Of a stretch of 64,000 nucleotides of DNA, positions 14,101-22,449 are shown one piece after another. How positions within the stretch are numbered: the stretch's first letter is position 1; each line of letters begins with the position of its first letter. The position numbers were made by a program, and so were the translations under genes. Source of the DNA: Brasenia schreberi (lineage: Eukaryota; Streptophyta; Magnoliopsida; Nymphaeales; Cabombaceae); the NCBI GenBank assembly GCA_036023115.1, contig JAYKKT010000041.1, positions 7,566,001 to 7,630,000 on the forward strand, read 5' to 3'. The notes beneath the pieces are model-generated. The model saw only the letters and a list, made by a program, of their open reading frames with translations, was not told where the DNA came from and searched no databases.

Positions 14101-17100
14101 TCTTGAAAAATCTAGGAAGCTAAAGGATGCAATGATGGTCATAAGAGTCCAATGTTGAGGAAAAGGTTTCATAGGAAATAAACCTAGTGGGTGGTCTTGT
14201 TTCTCTACTAAATCACTTTAGGTTAATGGATTCTAAGGGTTCCTCTTCTAACATAATATCCTAATAGGGTCACAATGTTTCTTGAATGCATGTATCAATC
14301 TTCTCCACTTTCATGCTCAATGCTCTCTTTTTGATTTTCATCATTTCCAAGAACATCAATCAAGAAGAAAGTATCATAATCAAAGGAAGATTCAGTAAGA
14401 TTATTTTAGAAATAGAACTCATTTTTAATAAATTTAACATCTTTAGATACATACAATTTATCATTCTTAAGATCATAGCACTTATATCATTTTTTGTCAA
14501 TACCATATCCAATAAAAACACATCCAAAAGCCCAAGAGTTTATCACTCTTATCCGTAAAAAAATAAAACACAACCAAATACCTTTGATTAGGAACCACTT
14601 TGAATAATTTTTTTATGGATGACATATTGTTTAAAATAGAGGATGTCATTTTATTTATTATGTAAATAAATGCCATCACAGCTTCGGCCTCAGATATTTG
14701 GAAACTCAACTAGTCACTAATTGTGTTCTAGTGGTTTCCAAAATATGTCAATGTTTATGATCGGCAACACCATTTTGTTGAGGAGTTTCAATACAAGATT
14801 TTTTTGCAAAATATCATTATGATCGGCAACACCTTCCCCAAATCATGTTTATGTCCAAGCCTCACAAGCCCAGCCCACTATCTACCAAAATCATAAGGTA
14901 TTCAGAAGTCTTTTGTGGTTCTCAGGAAAAAAGAGTGTAACGTAACTACATACATCCAGGAGATGTGTTTGACATCCACCCAATCATAGAAAGGGAACAA
15001 GAAACAGTTATGAAACACCAAAGGTGTTTAAAAGAACCCCATGCCAATAGCCAGTTGGTAAGCTTTTTCTTTTTAAAATAGGGACAATGAATTAACATGG
15101 CCCAACTTCATCGTATTATAGCAATACCCAAGATCAGAGGGGAACCAAAGGATTATAGTTCATGTCATGGTATGAAGAAGCAACCAGCTCAACTGCAATC
15201 CTCTCTTTCCAAATAATGCAGTGAAAGGATGACAATGTTTCTGCCAAGGTGATGAATCTAATCAGATGATCCACATAAAACCCACTTTAATGCATACTTA
15301 AATCTCAAAACCTGGAAGCAGCAACAGTCTTCTGAGACACTTCTAACAGAAACAAGGACTACCAAAGAGACCACATGCACTAATCAATGGCGGAGGACAG
15401 AGGCTCTTGCTGTTGCTTTCTTTCATGAATTGAAGTCCATATCAGAACAAGAAATACCCTTATGTTTCATGAGACGTAGTTTAATAAGGCCTCCACAGTG
15501 GTCTCCAGCTTTTCTATACAGTCAATATGGGATAATAGGGTGACAACGGGTTCCTTGGCGCAACCGAATCTCTAGACTACATGATTATAGAACAAATGGT
15601 GAAAATACCTTAACCTTAACTAAGCCTTTCCACACTAGGTAAGCTCGGCTACAGGGTGAAACATGAGGACTTCCTAAGATAACTCTAATAGTACTATTTT
15701 TTACCCAAGCACACTTGACATGGGAGCCATGAAGATATCCAATGCACGAAACCAATTCATTGATTTTGCCTACAAAATTCATTCATGATCGCATCAGCTT
15801 TCCACACATTTGATGTCTGATTCCTGCAGTGAAACGATTTCAGCTTGAAGTCCAGAAAATGAGGTGATAATATGGCCCAGTAGTTCAAATATCATTAACA
15901 TGAGCAATTCAGAGATCAAAATGTCATAGTCTCACAGGACATATGGTTATTTTCTTTGTCAAGTAATGTGCCAACCGAAATCACCATCTTGGCTGGTAAA
16001 TTGCTACGGGGACCTATGTCACACGGGTGCGGGTGCGGGTGCGGACACGGGTATGGGATACGGCAATTTTCAAAAATTTTGGGTGTGGCGACACGGCTAG
16101 GGTATATAATATTATATATTATATATTATATTCAAGCTACAACAAGTGAGACATCAATTAACATAAGTATAACAACTTTATATTAAAGCAAAACACATAA
16201 ACTGTAAACAACTACTAATTTCATCATAATACACAAATCAATCTTCACTATCTGGACCCATTTATCCAAAAAGACCCAAACTTCAAAATCGATACCAGAT
16301 TTTGAAGCGTGGAATATCCACACAAAAGGAAGTGAAGAAGGTCCGCGTTGAGATATTTTTCTACGTTTATCGGCGGAGTTTCATGGGAGATGATGGAAGA
16401 CAAGCTGAAGGAGCATTTTGGAAACTATGGTGAGGTAACTCAAGTGGTCATCATGGCAGAACCGTGAGTTACAAAAAAAATGCATTTTTCTTTTGCCATG
16501 CCGTACCGACACGGTGTCGCACCCATGTGAAGGTCGACACTCCACCTCTTAGAAGTGTATGTGTGACTTAGGCGGGGACCCCAGATTTAAAGGCATATAG
16601 ACTGAGTAGAACCTCAGTTTAAAAAAAGGTGTGCATCTGAATATTGGATAGTTGGTTATTTCTTGGTATCCAATCTAGAGAAAAACAAAAACTATCCGCT
16701 GGTTTGGCTTTAAAATTATTCATGACTAAAGACATTACAATTCATATCTGCCTTACGTCCATCAAATCCCTCCTAAAAGTGTTTATAACCGAACAACAGG
16801 TCATTGGGTCAGAAATGCAGAGAAACATTCAAATAAAGATGAGCTGTAGGACACAAAAGGAAAACGCTTCCAGGTCCTGAGAAAGATAGGAAGTATGAGA
16901 TGGAAGAAAGAATCTGGTGGAACCATCACTTTTGAAGGAAGGATTAAACATTTCAACCACTGCTGTACGATGGTTTCCTGTGATGACTCTTCTGCTCATC
17001 AAGGATTGAGAAGATTCAATGCATAAGAAGAACTAGACTTATGAGCCAAAAAAAAACACAATAAACGCATAGAAAAGGGTAATACTCTGCAGCAAAAAGA

Positions 17101-20100
17101 AAACATTGAGCAAATTATACAGAAACCTAGCTTCATCCTTATGGTTCTCAAAAAGCTTGTCTTCCAACAGTGCATCGATTCTTAGAGGGTCTTGTTTGTA
17201 TCAATTCTCCTTCTGTGGACATATAATCTCAGAGATGGTATAAGGAAGGAGATCACAAATAACTAAACAAATTGTGGTGATCTTACTTAATTTAGTTCCC
17301 TGCTTAATCACAACAAAATGCAGAATATATAACAGGGCCAGGCCTGAAGCAGTTTCTCAAGAGGCTTGTTACCCAGAGGTTGAGAGGTTGCCATGAACCT
17401 ATATCCACAACCCTGAGCAAGAGTTGTATACCTCTTAAAGGGGTAGGCCATACGTATGGACAATACTCCACATGGATGGAATGAGTTCGTGGAACAGATT
17501 GATACGGATGGAAATCTTAAGACAATTCATTGAATCAGAACCCTTTGTTGCTTTGCAGGTTTTTTGTTAATAAATCCCAAAAAGAAGCCTTTGGACAGTT
17601 TTCTTATGCAGTCAATCATTATGGGTGGCATAATGAACAAGTGCAATTCAGCACCCTAAGTATCGATATAGAAGCTCTATTGTGAAGGCCAACAAATATA
17701 ATATATATCACATCATAAACATGCAAATTTTTCTGAAATTTTGAAAAGGAAAAAGGTCTCAAAATTGTAAAATAACATATAAACATACAAGTATACTGAC
17801 TAATTATATTCTATTTTTCACTGAAATTACAGCATTCAAAGGTTTATTTTGCAAAAGTATAGTAAAATATGTTAAAGACAACAACAACAACTAAGCCTTT
17901 GTCCATACTAGATGTGGTCGTCTACATGGACTCTTTGTTTTCATATAACTCGATCTTGTGCCACGCTAACAATTAACTCAGCAAAAGCTAGATCATTTTT
18001 ATTGTTTCCTCATTTTTGTGGTCTTCCTCTTTCTCTTTTAACATTTTCACCATCCAGTTTTTCACACCTTCTTACCCAAGCTTCTTTTAGTCGCCTTATC
18101 GCAACCATCTTAAACAATTTTCCCTCACTTTATCATATATTGATACCACTCCCAATTTGTCTTTGATAACCTCATTATGTATATGGTCTTTTCTTGACCA
18201 TACATCCATCTCAGCATCTTCATTTATGCCACAGACATCCTTTGCACATGTTGATGATTAATTGCCCAACACTCAATAACATATAACATAATGGGTCTAC
18301 TTGTTGCTCTATAATATTTATCTTTCAACTTTAATGGTATCTTTTTATCACATATAATATTAATGCTCATCTCGATTTTGACCAACCTACATCAATTCTA
18401 CATGTGACATCTCAATCACTTTGAAAAATTGACTCTAGATACTCAAAACTTTCCTTTTGCGGGATGAAATATATGTCAATCTTAATTTTCATGTTAGTTG
18501 TAGTAAGTAAATGATCAAATTTGTATTTCATATATTTTGTCTTTATTCTACTAGTCGAAAACCTTTTTTTAATGTTTCTCTCTACAATTCCAATTTCGTG
18601 TTAACTTTTTCCTAACATAATCCAAGGTACTTCATCTTGAATATGTTTTTCTTAACTAGTCAATAATCAAGGTAAATAAATATGGACTTAAAGTTGCTCT
18701 ATAAAATATGTTCATGAAAAGAGCTATCTTTTTAGCCAACAAACAAAAGCTTAAACAATAACAAATAAAAAAATTATTTTTTAATAAAAAGTACTTTATT
18801 CTATATATTTTTAAAAAATTTACAATTCAATAGTGTATAGCATCATTCTTCTAATAGATATAATATGCTTTGTATGGTATCATTTAATACTATCCACGCA
18901 GCATTAGTACATTCTTTATTAGTACATTCTTTATGAACTCCATTCAACCCACTCATAGGCTTTATGAAGGGTCCACATTTAGGCAAACCACTTCAACATG
19001 ATGGAACCCTGAACCATTTCGTGGCATGCAAGTAAGATGCTCTCCTTGACATTACCTTTCAAGAGGGTTGGATAATTGGAGGATGGTTAAAAGAGTCAGC
19101 CAACAAACAAAGCCCTAGTTTCACTTTGTGTGTACTTTGAACCCCCGATCAGTATCAAGTGCCTCCCTCCTCCAAAAGACAGAACTATCAAACTTCATCC
19201 ATGTAGGATAGAGGAACAAGTATGTAGGCACCCAAAGCAACCTCAACATCAAGCTCCTATGAGTTTGCACCCATGTATGAATTCCATGGACTTGCTACCA
19301 TGAAAGACTAGAAATCATTACGCTGCCCCTCACCTACTAACAACACCATACGGATCATCGTGTCTATCTTACCTCTCTTGCATGCTCATGCACAGGTCGA
19401 AGGGAAAGAAATCATATGATGCATTTGGGCTCGGTCATTTCCATCCCATGTGGAGAAACGGTCAAGAGGAATCAAGAGTGTTGCTATCGAAAATGCAAGG
19501 GGAAAAGGTGCTTCAACAAGAAAGATTGTTGTGTGGGTCATTGTACCATATTGTATCGTGTATTACTTTTCTCCATGAGACATGTGTATCTTGTCATAAT
19601 GTATCATAAAATTTTAATTAAAAAGAATTTTAAAATAAAGAAAAATAGGAAAAAAACAAAAAAAAATTAAATGATTATTATGAATCAAAATAAGGATAAG
19701 TTTGAAAATTGTATCAAAACAGTAGTACATGATTTATTTAAATTATTTAATACGGTATCAAGTACATGACGCACAACAATTTCCTCGTTTGAGAATGTGT
19801 TTCCTAATAACTCAAACTTGAGACTCCGCCATCAATAAATGTGTGTTTGAGACTCTAATAGGTAATAACACCTACTCTTGGAATTCTAAAAGTTAATAAA
19901 TATGTGCTTGGGACTCTAAAAGTTAATAACTGCTATCATTAAAACTTTATAAATAATAACTAATACCATCAATAAATATGTGCTTGAAACTCTAACACGT
20001 AATAACTCTTACCCTTGGAATTCTTGTAGTTAATAAATTTGTGCTTGAGACTATGAGAGTTAATAACTTTATATCGTTGAAACTCTATAAATAATAACTA

Positions 20101-21278
20101 ATGTCATCAATAAATCTATCCTTGAGACTCTAACAATTAATGACTCGTACTCTTGGAATTCTAGAAATTAATAAATTTGTGCTTGAGACTCTACCAGTTA
20201 ATAACTCCTATCATTCAAACTCTTTAAATAATAACTAAGGGTGTATCGCATGTATCGTATAATACATGCAATACGCTCCCATATCATGCGATATGGCTAT
20301 GGGACGATAAGTATAATTGTGGTTTCTCACGATTATGCTATGTTTCATACTCTACGAGGCGATAAGGGTAACACTGGGGTGGGTCATAAGAGCCACTAGA
20401 GAATGATTGATTAGGGCACCGGTTGATTTGACTAAGATTTGATCTCACTAACCGACCATGGGATATTCCACTTGAATCTTACAAAGCCGTAAGCCAACAA
20501 AATGTCAACATCCTAGAAAACTTGCTTTGCAAATATACGATTTGGAATACGATTGATTTGAATCTAAGATATAGATCAGCTTGTTTTCGGTACTAGGGAC
20601 CGATCACATACATCGTACCACCTACAGTGTTGTAAATATCAGACGTAATTCACCAACCTAGTGTTACGATCAGTCCAACACCTAGCTGGTGGCATACAGT
20701 TGGTTGCTGAACAATTCTATGGATATAAAATTTCTATTATATAACTCGAACTGGGTGCAGGATAAATGGGGGCAAACTAAGAAGGGAAAATAGGATATGG
20801 AAGTCAATTTCATTGCTTACCATATCTAGCCCAAAGTTGCGGTTCAGCTCTGCTGCATTCCCTTATCAGAATGGGAAGCGTCGGATTGAGGGTCTTCAAA
20901 TCTTTATAATTCCGGAGTACAAAATCCCTGTGCGAAATAACCAACAATTCGGGATTTAGAGTGGAAAACAGCAACATAAATGGAAGCAGAGTTTAGAGAA
21001 GATAGTAATCATGAACGACAAGCAGCGTCTTGATTTCTCTAGTCGAAGAGGATGTTCGAATACATTTATGCATGCACTAGGAGAAAGGTTAATCTGATCT
21101 GTTGGTAGTGCTACAATTGGCCCCACCAATATCACATTAGAGGGTTGATGGCATAAGCAGAGAAAGGAGATGAAAGAAGGTGGCGTACTCACCTAGCGGC
21201 AGCGCTAGAGGGAGAGGTCTGGCAGAAATGGAGACGGAGCTCCTTCAGGTTCCGAGATAGATGCCCTCTCCACGCCAT
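1739..21278 (-). CDS. NDUFA2: NADH dehydrogenase [ubiquinone] 1 alpha subcomplex subunit 2 (complex I B8), complete three-exon gene
   Basis: This is an accessory subunit of mitochondrial respiratory complex I with a thioredoxin-like fold. The coding sequence is complement(join(1739..1839, 20821..20927, 21193..21278)). Exon 1 (86 bp) starts [14 protein letters not shown], the typical plant B8 start, and ends AG|gtgagt. Exon 2 (107 bp) lies between gcacag|GG and TATG|gtaagc and encodes [18 protein letters not shown] and EPQLWARY. Exon 3 (101 bp) follows tgcag|AA and encodes [14 protein letters not shown] and ends GDLKS-stop. The phases match (AG|G = R, G|AA = E), giving 97 residues, about the size I recall for plant B8. 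Intron 1 is 265 bp. Intron 2 is 18,981 bp and is filled with retrotransposons. The start ATGGCG follows a GA-rich leader. Gene identity and splice structure are well supported; expression across the giant intron is inferred. Confidence 0.93.
1920..3964. other. NDUFA2 intron 2 sequence, mostly unassigned; possible copia LTR at its right side
   Basis: Positions 1920-2930 show no coding signal. Positions 2930-3900 are more GC-rich with overlapping short frames on both strands and no recognised domain. Since a minus-strand copia polypurine tract ends near 3973, the DNA just left of it may be that element's 3' LTR (TATAAATT near 3920 on the minus strand), but no partner LTR is seen. Confidence 0.3.
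3965..4390 (-). mobile_element. Ty1/copia relic: RNase H end and polypurine tract
   Basis: Read on the minus strand, with stops and frameshifts, this shows the end of a copia polyprotein: a [15 protein letters not shown] stretch, [18 protein letters not shown] and LAYGFTKIL, the familiar RNase H landmarks. It is followed by GTTTGAGGGAGCGTG, a typical polypurine tract next to a TG-starting LTR. Gag, integrase and reverse transcriptase are absent. It lies inside NDUFA2 intron 2. Confidence 0.8.
4555..4830 (-). pseudogene. SYP2-type syntaxin (Qa-SNARE) fragment, disrupted
   Basis: One minus-strand frame reads [20 protein letters not shown]; after a frameshift near 4672 another reads [17 protein letters not shown], and a third reads [16 protein letters not shown]. 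These are consecutive blocks of the SNARE domain of plant SYP21/SYP22 (vacuolar/prevacuolar syntaxins). About 16 bases between EIFK and the following HEQG-like segment are missing, which breaks the frame again. The N-terminal Habc region and the membrane anchor are absent. About 90 codons are contiguous without an intron, which suggests a retrocopy or captured cDNA piece (inference). It is non-functional. Confidence 0.85.
5136..5187. repeat. (GA)26 microsatellite
   Basis: Uninterrupted GA run of 52 bp. The open frames on both strands here are SLSL/EREREP artefacts of the repeat. Confidence 0.97.
5438..5712. repeat. imperfect direct repeat, offset about 180 bp
   Basis: The segment at 5438-5530 (containing ttgtggctatatgtcat and aaggtgctt) recurs at 5617-5712 with scattered mismatches. 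No coding capacity. Confidence 0.75.
6057..6165. repeat. short tandem duplication, period about 56 bp
   Basis: The motifs ccttaaaactcg, tttgag and agcttgtttgg occur twice in the same order, with point differences. Confidence 0.7.
6408..6710 (-). mobile_element. older RTE-type LINE, 3' part (left half of a split copy)
   Basis: Minus-strand match to the RTE 3' end: an (ACA)n tail near 6410, then the complement of the conserved 3' terminus and the C-terminal coding region ([17 protein letters not shown]). It stops at taacctcattatg, where the plus-strand full-length copy begins; the same element resumes at 9972. Confidence 0.92.
6711..9958 (+). mobile_element. full-length RTE-type LINE with 13-bp target-site duplication
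   Basis: The element runs from cattgccggtcccaag to the conserved 3' terminus ggaaaaggcttag followed by (TTG)n, a simple-repeat tail typical of the RTE clade rather than poly(A). It is flanked by taacctcattatg at 6698-6710 and 9959-9971, a 13-bp target-site duplication within an older opposite RTE copy. At about 3.25 kb with one large frame for endonuclease plus reverse transcriptase, it matches RTE organisation. It lies antisense to NDUFA2 in its second intron. Confidence 0.93.
6797..9926 (+). pseudogene. RTE endonuclease-reverse transcriptase, nearly intact (one nonsense, one frameshift)
   Basis: This single long frame starts at 6797. The first part (373 aa, to 7918) is the APE-like endonuclease, with GSWN near residue 100, LQET near 127, a D-L-N motif near 233-235 and TQHRLL near 327. 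TGA at 7916-7918 replaces a tryptophan codon kept in the sister copy at about 49760. The same frame resumes (7943-9790) with the reverse transcriptase: [44 protein letters not shown] and the catalytic FADD near 9155-9166. A 2-nt loss near 9747 shifts the frame, so the normal C-terminus (CWKETIKND ... IHVADP, stop at 9924-9926) is out of frame. Only two lesions in about 1,040 codons indicate a fairly recent copy. Confidence 0.93.
9972..10243 (-). mobile_element. older RTE-type LINE (right half of the split copy)
   Basis: Continues the minus-strand copy of 6408-6710 beyond the nested insertion. It encodes, in reverse, the [25 protein letters not shown] and [13 protein letters not shown] segments, then ends at gaccctagg, its 5' truncation point. 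Confidence 0.92.
10245..10400. repeat. GTATCG-rich subterminal repeats, probable hAT-like transposon end
   Basis: Clustered copies of tatcgtacgatac/gtatcgtatc in both orientations lie just upstream of the BED-finger and DUF659 coding remains. Clustered short inverted motifs are typical of hAT subterminal regions. A clear terminal inverted repeat pair was not found. Confidence 0.5.
10755..11535 (+). pseudogene. hAT-type transposase N-terminal fragment (BED finger and DUF659)
   Basis: Near 10770-10830 the sequence reads DDLVWQSG followed by a degraded zinc-binding part. Next comes [23 protein letters not shown] (10850-10920), the second half of a plant BED zinc finger. After a frame change, the part at 11249-11533 contains [18 protein letters not shown] and ends [11 protein letters not shown], the hallmark of DUF659/hAT-like transposases. 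The catalytic core and the dimerisation domain are missing after 11535. Several frame changes show it is dead. Plant BED/DUF659 proteins can also be domesticated host genes, but the broken frame and adjacent repeats argue against that. Confidence 0.85.
11603..11751. mobile_element. CGCTATAGCG-repeat MITE or hAT end
   Basis: Begins tatcaataacgcgctatagcg and ends with tattgata, giving short terminal inverted repeats (TATCAATA). Inside are many copies of CGCTATAGCG and TAGCGG motifs in both orientations. A related end occurs at 38112. Both are followed by a pyrimidine-rich segment (gcgtctctctccc), so the boundary may be a transposon's 5' terminus rather than a complete MITE. Confidence 0.6.
12003..13467. 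other. unassigned intronic region
   Basis: Mixed-composition DNA with several overlapping short frames and no recognised domain. A short GGTGGC run lies at about 13033-13055. It could be an LTR or another old repeat, but no terminal structure was seen. Confidence 0.3.
13468..13632 (-). mobile_element. RTE-type LINE internal fragment
   Basis: About 165 bp matching, on the minus strand, the reverse-transcriptase N-terminal segment [19 protein letters not shown] through [12 protein letters not shown] of the RTE copy. Both ends are cut. Confidence 0.88.
13772..14017 (+). mobile_element. probable copia polypurine tract and LTR
   Basis: The purine run gaggagggg is followed by TGTTAAAATG. About 235 bp further on the sequence reads ttatctgattattca and contains tgtatataaacc, a TATA-like box. 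This fits a 3' LTR starting at about 13783 and ending CA near 14017. No partner LTR or coding body is attached. Confidence 0.45.
14280..14835 (-). mobile_element. Ty1/copia relic: integrase C-terminal region
   Basis: Minus-strand reading gives PQQNGVAD near 14780 (the conserved integrase PQQNGVAE motif) and, after degraded sequence, [34 protein letters not shown] and NEFYF, the link between integrase and reverse transcriptase in copia elements. Several stops. No LTRs identified. Confidence 0.8.
14840..16017. other. unassigned intronic region
   Basis: No coding domain recognised. A short stretch at 15622-15652 vaguely resembles the RTE 3' terminus but is too short to call. Confidence 0.3.
16018..16545. 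mobile_element. non-autonomous hAT-like element with GGGTGCG terminal repeats
   Basis: The left end tcacacgggtgcggg...gggatacggca is matched inversely by the right end atgccgtaccgacacgg...cgcacccatgtga. The inner 430 bp are AT-rich, including a tatataatattatata tract, with no transposase. No matching 8-bp target duplication was found. Confidence 0.6.
16546..17877. other. unassigned intronic region
   Basis: No domain, repeat end or RNA gene recognised on either strand. Confidence 0.3.
17878..18702 (-). mobile_element. RTE-type LINE, diverged 3' part
   Basis: Starts with (ACA)n and the complement of the RTE 3' terminus, then follows the C-terminal half of the reverse transcriptase back to about the LSPYLF region. 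Internal deletions and heavy substitution make it one of the oldest RTE copies here. Confidence 0.85.
19316..19560 (+). pseudogene. possible small cysteine-rich secreted peptide relic
   Basis: One frame ends with a hydrophobic [13 protein letters not shown] stretch like the end of a signal peptide. A second frame reads [13 protein letters not shown] third reads [12 protein letters not shown], then CKGKRCF and DCCVGHC, a C-CC-C-C-CC-C spacing like cystine-knot plant peptides. The pieces lie in order but in three different frames, so no intact protein exists. Family not recognised; a chance cysteine-rich stretch is possible. Confidence 0.35.
19831..20238. repeat. tandem repeat, three units of about 137 bp
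   Basis: Units begin atcaataaat at 19831, 19968 and 20106. Each contains two sub-blocks ending in gttaataac. The array stops where a GTATCG-type repeat starts near 20232. Confidence 0.9.
20232..20345. repeat. GTATCG/GCGATA subterminal-repeat block
   Basis: Contains gtatcgcatgtatcgtat, catgcgatatgg and acgataag motifs resembling the block at 10245-10400. Probably an end of the same DNA-transposon group; no coding part is attached. Confidence 0.4.
20346..20820. other. unassigned start of NDUFA2 intron 2
   Basis: Directly follows exon 2 on the minus strand. No element recognised. Confidence 0.3.
20821..20927 (-). CDS. NDUFA2: NDUFA2 exon 2
   Basis: The acceptor gcacag ends at 20928 and the donor gtaagc begins at 20820. 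It carries the conserved core with LPILIREC and QLWARY. The exon is too short to appear as a standalone open reading frame. Confidence 0.93.
21193..21278 (-). CDS. NDUFA2: NDUFA2 exon 1
   Basis: The ATG is the complement of 21276-21278. The donor reads AG|gtgagt at 21193/21192. It encodes 28 codons plus two bases, basic and amphipathic as in other plant B8 N-termini. Confidence 0.92.
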
Positions 21279-21377
21279 CTCTCTCTCTCTCCGCAATTTG
21301 GGACTCACGGAGAACCGCAGACCGCACGAGTTGAATATGGGTTTCCAAATGGACCAAAGCCGCTTGAATTGCCCCCT

Positions 21378-21505
21378 AGGGGCATAGCTCAATGGGTAGG
21401 GGATAGAGACTCTCGCCAAAAAGTTAGGACTTCCACGTACGAGCGTGCATCTGGTAATGGTCGAGGGCTACTTAATTTTTCGTGTTCAAACCTCATGTCT
21501 CGATA
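21378..21505 (+). repeat. possible tRNA-derived SINE head upstream of NDUFA2
   Basis: tagctcaatggg (21385-21396) resembles a pol III A box and gttcaaacc (21484-21492) fits the B-box consensus. The spacing of about 95 nt is wide, and no tail or target duplication was found. It lies 110-230 bp upstream of the NDUFA2 start. Confidence 0.3.
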
Positions 21506-22449
21506 GAAGCCTGTTATCAAATCATAATTTTTACACCTTATTTTCCCAAGCATTAACTCTTTCTTTTGGATTTGAGGATTATAAATAATAAACCTTATCA
21601 CCAAACATATACCCCTCTAATTTTTTCAAAAATACTTCTTGCACTCTTGTCCTCCATTCTCTCCCTCCACAAAAGAAAGATGTGTCTCATACATATTATT
21701 TTCTAAGCAGTGACACATTGTGGACGTGTTCATTCTCTAAACAAATGTCCCCATAAGGGTGTCTAATGGTCAGCTATAAGAGGTGATGCAACTTGATTGT
21801 ACCATCTTTTGGACAAAGACGTATCATACAATACTCTTCAAATAGTGATGTGATGTGGGTGCATCCATGGAGTGAGGTAAGTTTGGTGTGACTCTTTTCC
21901 TTCATCCTTGGCTTTACCAATAGAGATCATTATTTGATTATGGTACATCACCCCAATGAAGTATATTAACTTCTTTTATATTTTTGTTTTCCTTATTCTA
22001 GTTTGACCACCAAATTCAAAGAGAACCTCTATTGAATTTGGTTATCAAGAATCATTTTTCCTTGGTTTTTATTTTGTGATATTTTTTATTATCACGATTC
22101 AATCCAATTATTGCTCAACCACACCACTCATACTACCTGGCCCATCAATTAGGTTTACTAGACTTACCAACTATTAGAGAGTTTTTGCTTAAGAATCATC
22201 AACAAGAACTTATCCTCATGCTTCCCATCTAGTACTCTTGTCTCGATGATCCCTAGAATTTCCTTCTTAGTAGACAACCATATGTATGTAAATGACCAAG
22301 GTATCGATTGACAACTATAAATCAAGGCTTATTGACTATGCGATGGACATGACTACTAGTAATAATCCCAAATCTTGATATAGGCATCCAGTAGTATAAT
22401 CCTCAAATTCTTAAATACGTCCTTCAATACATCTCCATGAATAAAAATA
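21506..22449. other. unassigned spacer
   Basis: AT-rich, no domain recognised. It may include the remains of the 5' LTR or gag of the copia element to its right. Confidence 0.3.

Noticed and set aside
15600..15660. Short similarity to the RTE 3' terminus (aactaagcctttccacactagg).
   Set aside because: About 30 bp with mismatches and no further RTE sequence; too little to annotate.
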